Shown here: positions 7,713 to 9,754 of the stretch, in pieces
Position numbering within the stretch: position 1 is the first letter of the stretch
Layout of the letters: the number at the start of each line of letters is the position of its first letter
Source of the DNA: Planctomycetota bacterium
GTDB lineage: Bacteria > Planctomycetota > Phycisphaerae > SM23-33
DNA length: 9,754 nucleotides
Direction of reading: 5' to 3'
Assembly (NCBI GenBank): GCA_003644335.1
Contig: QNCB01000025.1
Coordinates: 1 to 9,754, forward strand
Position numbers and translations under genes: made by a program
The notes under the pieces: model-generated
What the model was told of the DNA's origin: nothing
The model's database searches: none
What the model saw: the letters and a program-made list of their open reading frames with translations, nothing else

Positions 7713-7743
7713 AATCCGAAATCTGCAATCCGAAATCCGCAAT
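7713..7743. repeat. Tandem 14-base intergenic repeat
   Basis: Two copies of aatccgaaatcYgc stand head to tail (7713-7726 and 7727-7740), differing by one base, with the start of a third (aat, 7741-7743) next to the PH-gene stop at 7749-7751. Reversed, it reads like the short repeat whose spurious translations (FGLQISD-type peptides) I recall from many environmental bacterial genomes. It lies 22 bases upstream of the trpS -35 box. No function is evident. Confidence 0.6.
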
Positions 7744-7748
7744 AAGTT

Positions 7749-8507
7749 TCACTCGGTTTGGCGTGGCGGGGTTTGACTGATGGCTTTGCGGATTTCCGCT
7801 GCTATTTCGTATGGGCGCGAGATATTCACCCAAGGCCCAGCGACGAGACAGCCTGGCTGGGGTGGGAAGTTTTTGGCTGGGGCTGATTTTTTTGCCGGGC
7901 CTAGAAAAACCAGACTGCCCAGGCACAGCGGGCGTTCCAGCGGGCTATGCGTTATAGAGATATGGGCAATGTCGCCAAGATTGCACGTTGAGGTGTCCAT
8001 GCGAACCAGGCCTTGGATGTGCAGCACCCGGCGGTTGGTCAGGACATATAAACAACCAAGCCAACGCAGGGCGGCAGCTGCTATCTGAAGCCCCGCAGCT
8101 ATCGCACAGCCCAGCAGAACCATCTGCCTGGCAGACTGGGACATAGGCCCGGTGAAAATCTCCGCCAACGTCAGCCCGACAAGCCCAGCGGCACAGAGCA
8201 GCAACACAGGCCAGGAACGCAACAACACGAACGCGCCGTTTGGCTTGACGGTCAGGATGATCATCTCGCCGTCCTGCAAAACAGCATCCGCAGCAGACCT
8301 GGCTGGTATAGCCCCAGCGGTAGCTCCGTCGAGAGGGTTCGCGACAGCACCTCGCAAGGCCTGGGATGTAGCATAGCCGCCCTCGGCTGTGGTTTTTTTA
8401 TGTAGCACAGCCGCCCTCGGCTGTGCTTTTTTCCAACCTTTCACGGCCGGGGCGACAGTGCTGCATTTTTTGTGATGGGTCATATTTTTATATAACTTGC
8501 GTCTCAT
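7749..8507 (-). CDS. Membrane-anchored bacterial PH-domain protein (bPH2/YdbS-like)
   Basis: The start is uncertain. ATG 8507 is used here (252 residues); GTG 8591, ATG 8573 and ATG 8483 are also in frame, and none has a clear ribosome site. Numbering from 8507, residues 1-80 are poorly conserved in appearance and include a segment encoded by the hairpin repeat at 8367-8432 (TAEGGYAT). Two transmembrane helices follow (about 93-115 and 129-151), joined by a short loop. The bacterial PH domain is at about 153-244, recognisable from YVLTNRRVLHIQGLV, the I-x-H-I-S-I strand and the closing WVNISRPYEIAAEIRKAI helix. Such domains sit on the cytoplasmic side of the membrane; their ligand is usually unknown. 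The gene ends 95 bases before trpS on the same strand and is divergent from the sigma factor gene. Confidence 0.75.
   Translation of the reverse strand: MRRKLYKNMTHHKKCSTVAPAVKGWKKAQPRAAVLHKKTTAEGGYATSQALRGAVANPLDGATAGAIPARSAADAVLQDGEMIILTVKPNGAFVLLRSWPVLLLCAAGLVGLTLAEIFTGPMSQSARQMVLLGCAIAAGLQIAAAALRWLGCLYVLTNRRVLHIQGLVRMDTSTCNLGDIAHISITHSPLERPLCLGSLVFLGPAKKSAPAKNFPPQPGCLVAGPWVNISRPYEIAAEIRKAISQTPPRQTE
8367..8432 (+). repeat. Two tandem copies of a hairpin-plus-T-run repeat
   Basis: The copies are 8367-8399 and 8401-8432. Copy 2 has a perfect 10-pair stem, AGCACAGCCG and CGGCTGTGCT around the loop CCCT, followed by further T residues (run ends at 8432): the exact shape of an intrinsic terminator for plus-strand transcription. 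Copy 1 has the same stem weakened by one mismatch and a wobble pair, then seven T. No plus-strand gene lies upstream, and the repeat sits inside the 5' part of the PH gene, where it is translated in the opposite sense. It therefore looks like an inserted interspersed repeat, though it might stop antisense transcription. Confidence 0.7.
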
Positions 8508-8638
8508 AATCACCGTCCACAAGTGGTCATCGGTAATTTTGTCGATGGAAGTTTGGTGAGAAATTGCTACCATGGTATGAAACGGTGCCACAGTCGCAAG
8601 ATATTTTCTTTATTTGTACGCCAGGTGCGCGACGAGAT

Positions 8639-9277
8639 ATGTCTTTACGGGATAAACAATCTGACGAATCCGCCCTGGCTGGGCCTGGCCTGGCTGGGGG
8701 GCGATACGCGCTGGACGAGGACGTTCAGCTGATGTTGCGATTCCAGGCGGGCGACGCTGCTGCCTTTGATGAGCTGGTCGAGCGGAACCTCGCCGGCGTG
8801 CATGGGCTGGCGTACAAGTTCCTCGGCGACGCTACGCTGGTGGAGGACGTCGCGCAGGAGGCCTTTCTGCGGGTGTTTCGCAACGCCAAAACGTATCAGC
8901 CTCGCGCGAAGTTTACGACCTGGCTGTATCGGATAGTGGCGAACCTTTGTTTTAATGTGTCGCGGTCGCACAAGCGTCGCAAAGCGGTTTCGCTCGAAGC
9001 CCTGGGCCATGACGACGCGTCGCTCGATTGGCCTGACCATCGCGGGGAACCCCCAGCTGAGCGTCTTGACCGGGCGGAGTTAGCCCAGCATGTCGCCCGG
9101 GCTATTGGCGAGTTGCCCGACCAGCAGCGCATGGCGATTGTTTTGCACCAGTACGAGCACAACAGCTACGCCGAGATAGCCCAGACGATGGGCACCACAG
9201 CCCCAGCGGTCAAAAGTTTGTTAAGCCGAGGCCGAGCCAAACTACGCGACCGCCTGGCGAAATATATGAGCGAATGA
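8639..9277 (+). CDS. ECF-family RNA polymerase sigma factor (RpoE-like)
   Basis: This is a two-domain sigma factor that directs RNA polymerase to a specific promoter set. ATG 8639 gives 212 residues beginning MSLRDKQSDE; an ATG at 8564 would add 25 residues of unlikely sequence. After a Gly/Ala-rich N-terminus, region 2 spans about 45-112 with DVAQEAFLRVFRNAKTY (core binding), FTTWLYRIVANLCFN (-10 recognition) and a basic SHKRRK end. Region 4 spans about 146-207 with ELPDQQRMAIVLHQYE and the helix-turn-helix SYAEIAQTMGTTAPAVKSLL. Regions 1.2 and 3 are absent, as in ECF factors. No anti-sigma gene follows; the next plus-strand item is a terminase relic. A weak promoter candidate, TTGGTG (8553-8558) then 17 bases then TATGAA (8576-8581), lies upstream. 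There is no clear Shine-Dalgarno. Confidence 0.92.
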   Translation: MSLRDKQSDESALAGPGLAGGRYALDEDVQLMLRFQAGDAAAFDELVERNLAGVHGLAYKFLGDATLVEDVAQEAFLRVFRNAKTYQPRAKFTTWLYRIVANLCFNVSRSHKRRKAVSLEALGHDDASLDWPDHRGEPPAERLDRAELAQHVARAIGELPDQQRMAIVLHQYEHNSYAEIAQTMGTTAPAVKSLLSRGRAKLRDRLAKYMSE

Positions 9278-9278
9278 T

Positions 9279-9310
9279 CCCCGTAGCACGAGCGTCTCGC
9301 CCATGTTTTT
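9279..9310 (+). repeat. Degenerate hairpin repeat after the sigma stop, possible terminator
   Basis: Starting two bases after the sigma TGA, cacgagc (9287-9293) and gcccatg (9299-9305) flank the loop gtctc and pair at five of seven positions, followed by five T (9306-9310) and another T-run at 9313-9317. The opposite strand translates as HGRDARAT, a peptide I recall as the spurious translation of a widespread short repeat in Planctomycetota and Verrucomicrobiota, usually with a perfect stem. Its position fits termination of the sigma gene, weakened by two mismatches. Confidence 0.5.
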
Positions 9311-9371
9311 CCTTTTTGACTGCTTTGTGATTTGCAAACCAGTTTAAATTCTCAAAAAGCCCTGAAAACGC

Positions 9372-9744
9372 GACATCACGATGCGGATCGAGCGGTGTCT
9401 TGTCGACAGTGGCTACCTGCCGGGCGTCATCGCAAACGCCTGCCACAAGGCCCCCTCGGCGATGATGCCGTCCAAGGGCATCGGCCTGACCGCAGGCCGC
9501 AAACCCATGAGCAGCTACCGCCGCCATCCGGGCGAACGCCACGGGCAGAATTGGTACATCCCCAATGTTCGCAAGACCGGCGAGTTCCGCCATGTGATGA
9601 TCGACACGAACTACTGGAAGAGCTTCGTTCACGCCCGCCTGGCGCCCGGACAACCACTAGCTGGATTGCCTGGTCGGTGCCGCCGCGGAAGAATCTATCA
9701 AAACCGGAACGCAGGTTACCATTAAAGAATTGCCGGAAAGGTAA
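9372..9744 (+). pseudogene. Phage terminase large subunit (GpA type) remnant, nuclease domain
   Basis: From 9372 the frame reads DITMRIERCLVDSGYLPG and continues to TNYWKSFVHARLA (about 9637), a pattern I recognise from the C-terminal nuclease domain of GpA-type terminases, the motors that cut and package phage DNA. LVDSG holds the first catalytic Asp of this RNase H-like fold. Three lesions show. An in-frame TGA at 9363 and lack of homology upstream mean the ATPase part is gone. After HARLA the expected stretch of roughly 50 residues (estimated from memory of the family) is missing, and the sequence resumes in the +1 frame as WRPDNH at 9640. There TAG (9658-9660) stands where the family has Trp in HWLD, and LDCLVGAAAEES follows to TAA 9742-9744. 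Reading straight through instead gives an unrelated tail ending at 9725. It is a prophage relic. Confidence 0.75.
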
Positions 9745-9754
9745 AAAATTATTA

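Noticed and set aside
8564..8638. 25-codon N-terminal extension of the sigma factor from ATG 8564
   Set aside because: It has no ribosome site, an unlikely sequence (FFICTPGARRD), and would remove the divergent promoter space; ATG 8639 is preferred.
9210..9653. Minus-strand open frame of 147 codons across the sigma end, the repeat and the terminase relic
   Set aside because: It overlaps three better-explained items, and its one familiar peptide (HGRDARAT) is just the translated repeat.
1..9754. tRNA or rRNA genes, CRISPR arrays, toxin-antitoxin or defence genes
   Set aside because: Reading both strands, I found no cloverleaf, rRNA signature, repeat-spacer array or recognisable defence or toxin protein.

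Overview
The window looks like chromosomal DNA from a Planctomycetota-type bacterium. This is inferred from gene content, not from any search. The clues are an L,D-transpeptidase with a LysM-like N-terminal part, a membrane-anchored bacterial PH-domain protein, a very large lipoprotein ending in DUF4214-type repeats, and several short intergenic repeats that I remember as common in Planctomycetota and Verrucomicrobiota genomes. Base composition is moderately GC-rich, with visibly AT-richer stretches around 3700-5600 and 5655-5850.

Layout from left to right: (1) 1-1119, plus strand, the 3' part of an L,D-transpeptidase gene whose start lies outside the window. (2) 1120-1175, a short convergent spacer with a palindromic hairpin. 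(3) 1176-5387, minus strand, a 1403-codon secreted lipoprotein, mostly helical, with a beta-rich part, Asp-rich linkers and two tandem DUF4214-like repeats. (4) 5388-5654, a spacer with a candidate promoter for the lipoprotein and a long inverted repeat. (5) 5655-8507, minus strand, a cluster read as PH-domain protein, then trpS (tryptophanyl-tRNA synthetase), then scpA (condensin kleisin). trpS and scpA overlap by 8 bases, and trpS has a strong promoter placed so close that its mRNA may be leaderless. (6) 8639-9277, plus strand, an ECF-type RNA polymerase sigma factor divergent from the PH gene. (7) 9279-9310, a degenerate hairpin repeat just after the sigma stop. (8) 9372-9744, a decayed fragment of a GpA-type phage terminase large subunit with a truncated 5' end, an internal deletion with frameshift and an amber codon.

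The genes mix housekeeping (trpS, scpA), envelope (transpeptidase, lipoprotein, PH protein), one regulator and a prophage relic. I see no evidence of a coherent defence or mobile system. The least explained item is the giant lipoprotein. The other notable points are the terminase relic, the possible leaderless trpS transcript, the Phe/Leu-studded acidic tail of ScpA, and at least three families of short repeats inserted between or into genes.
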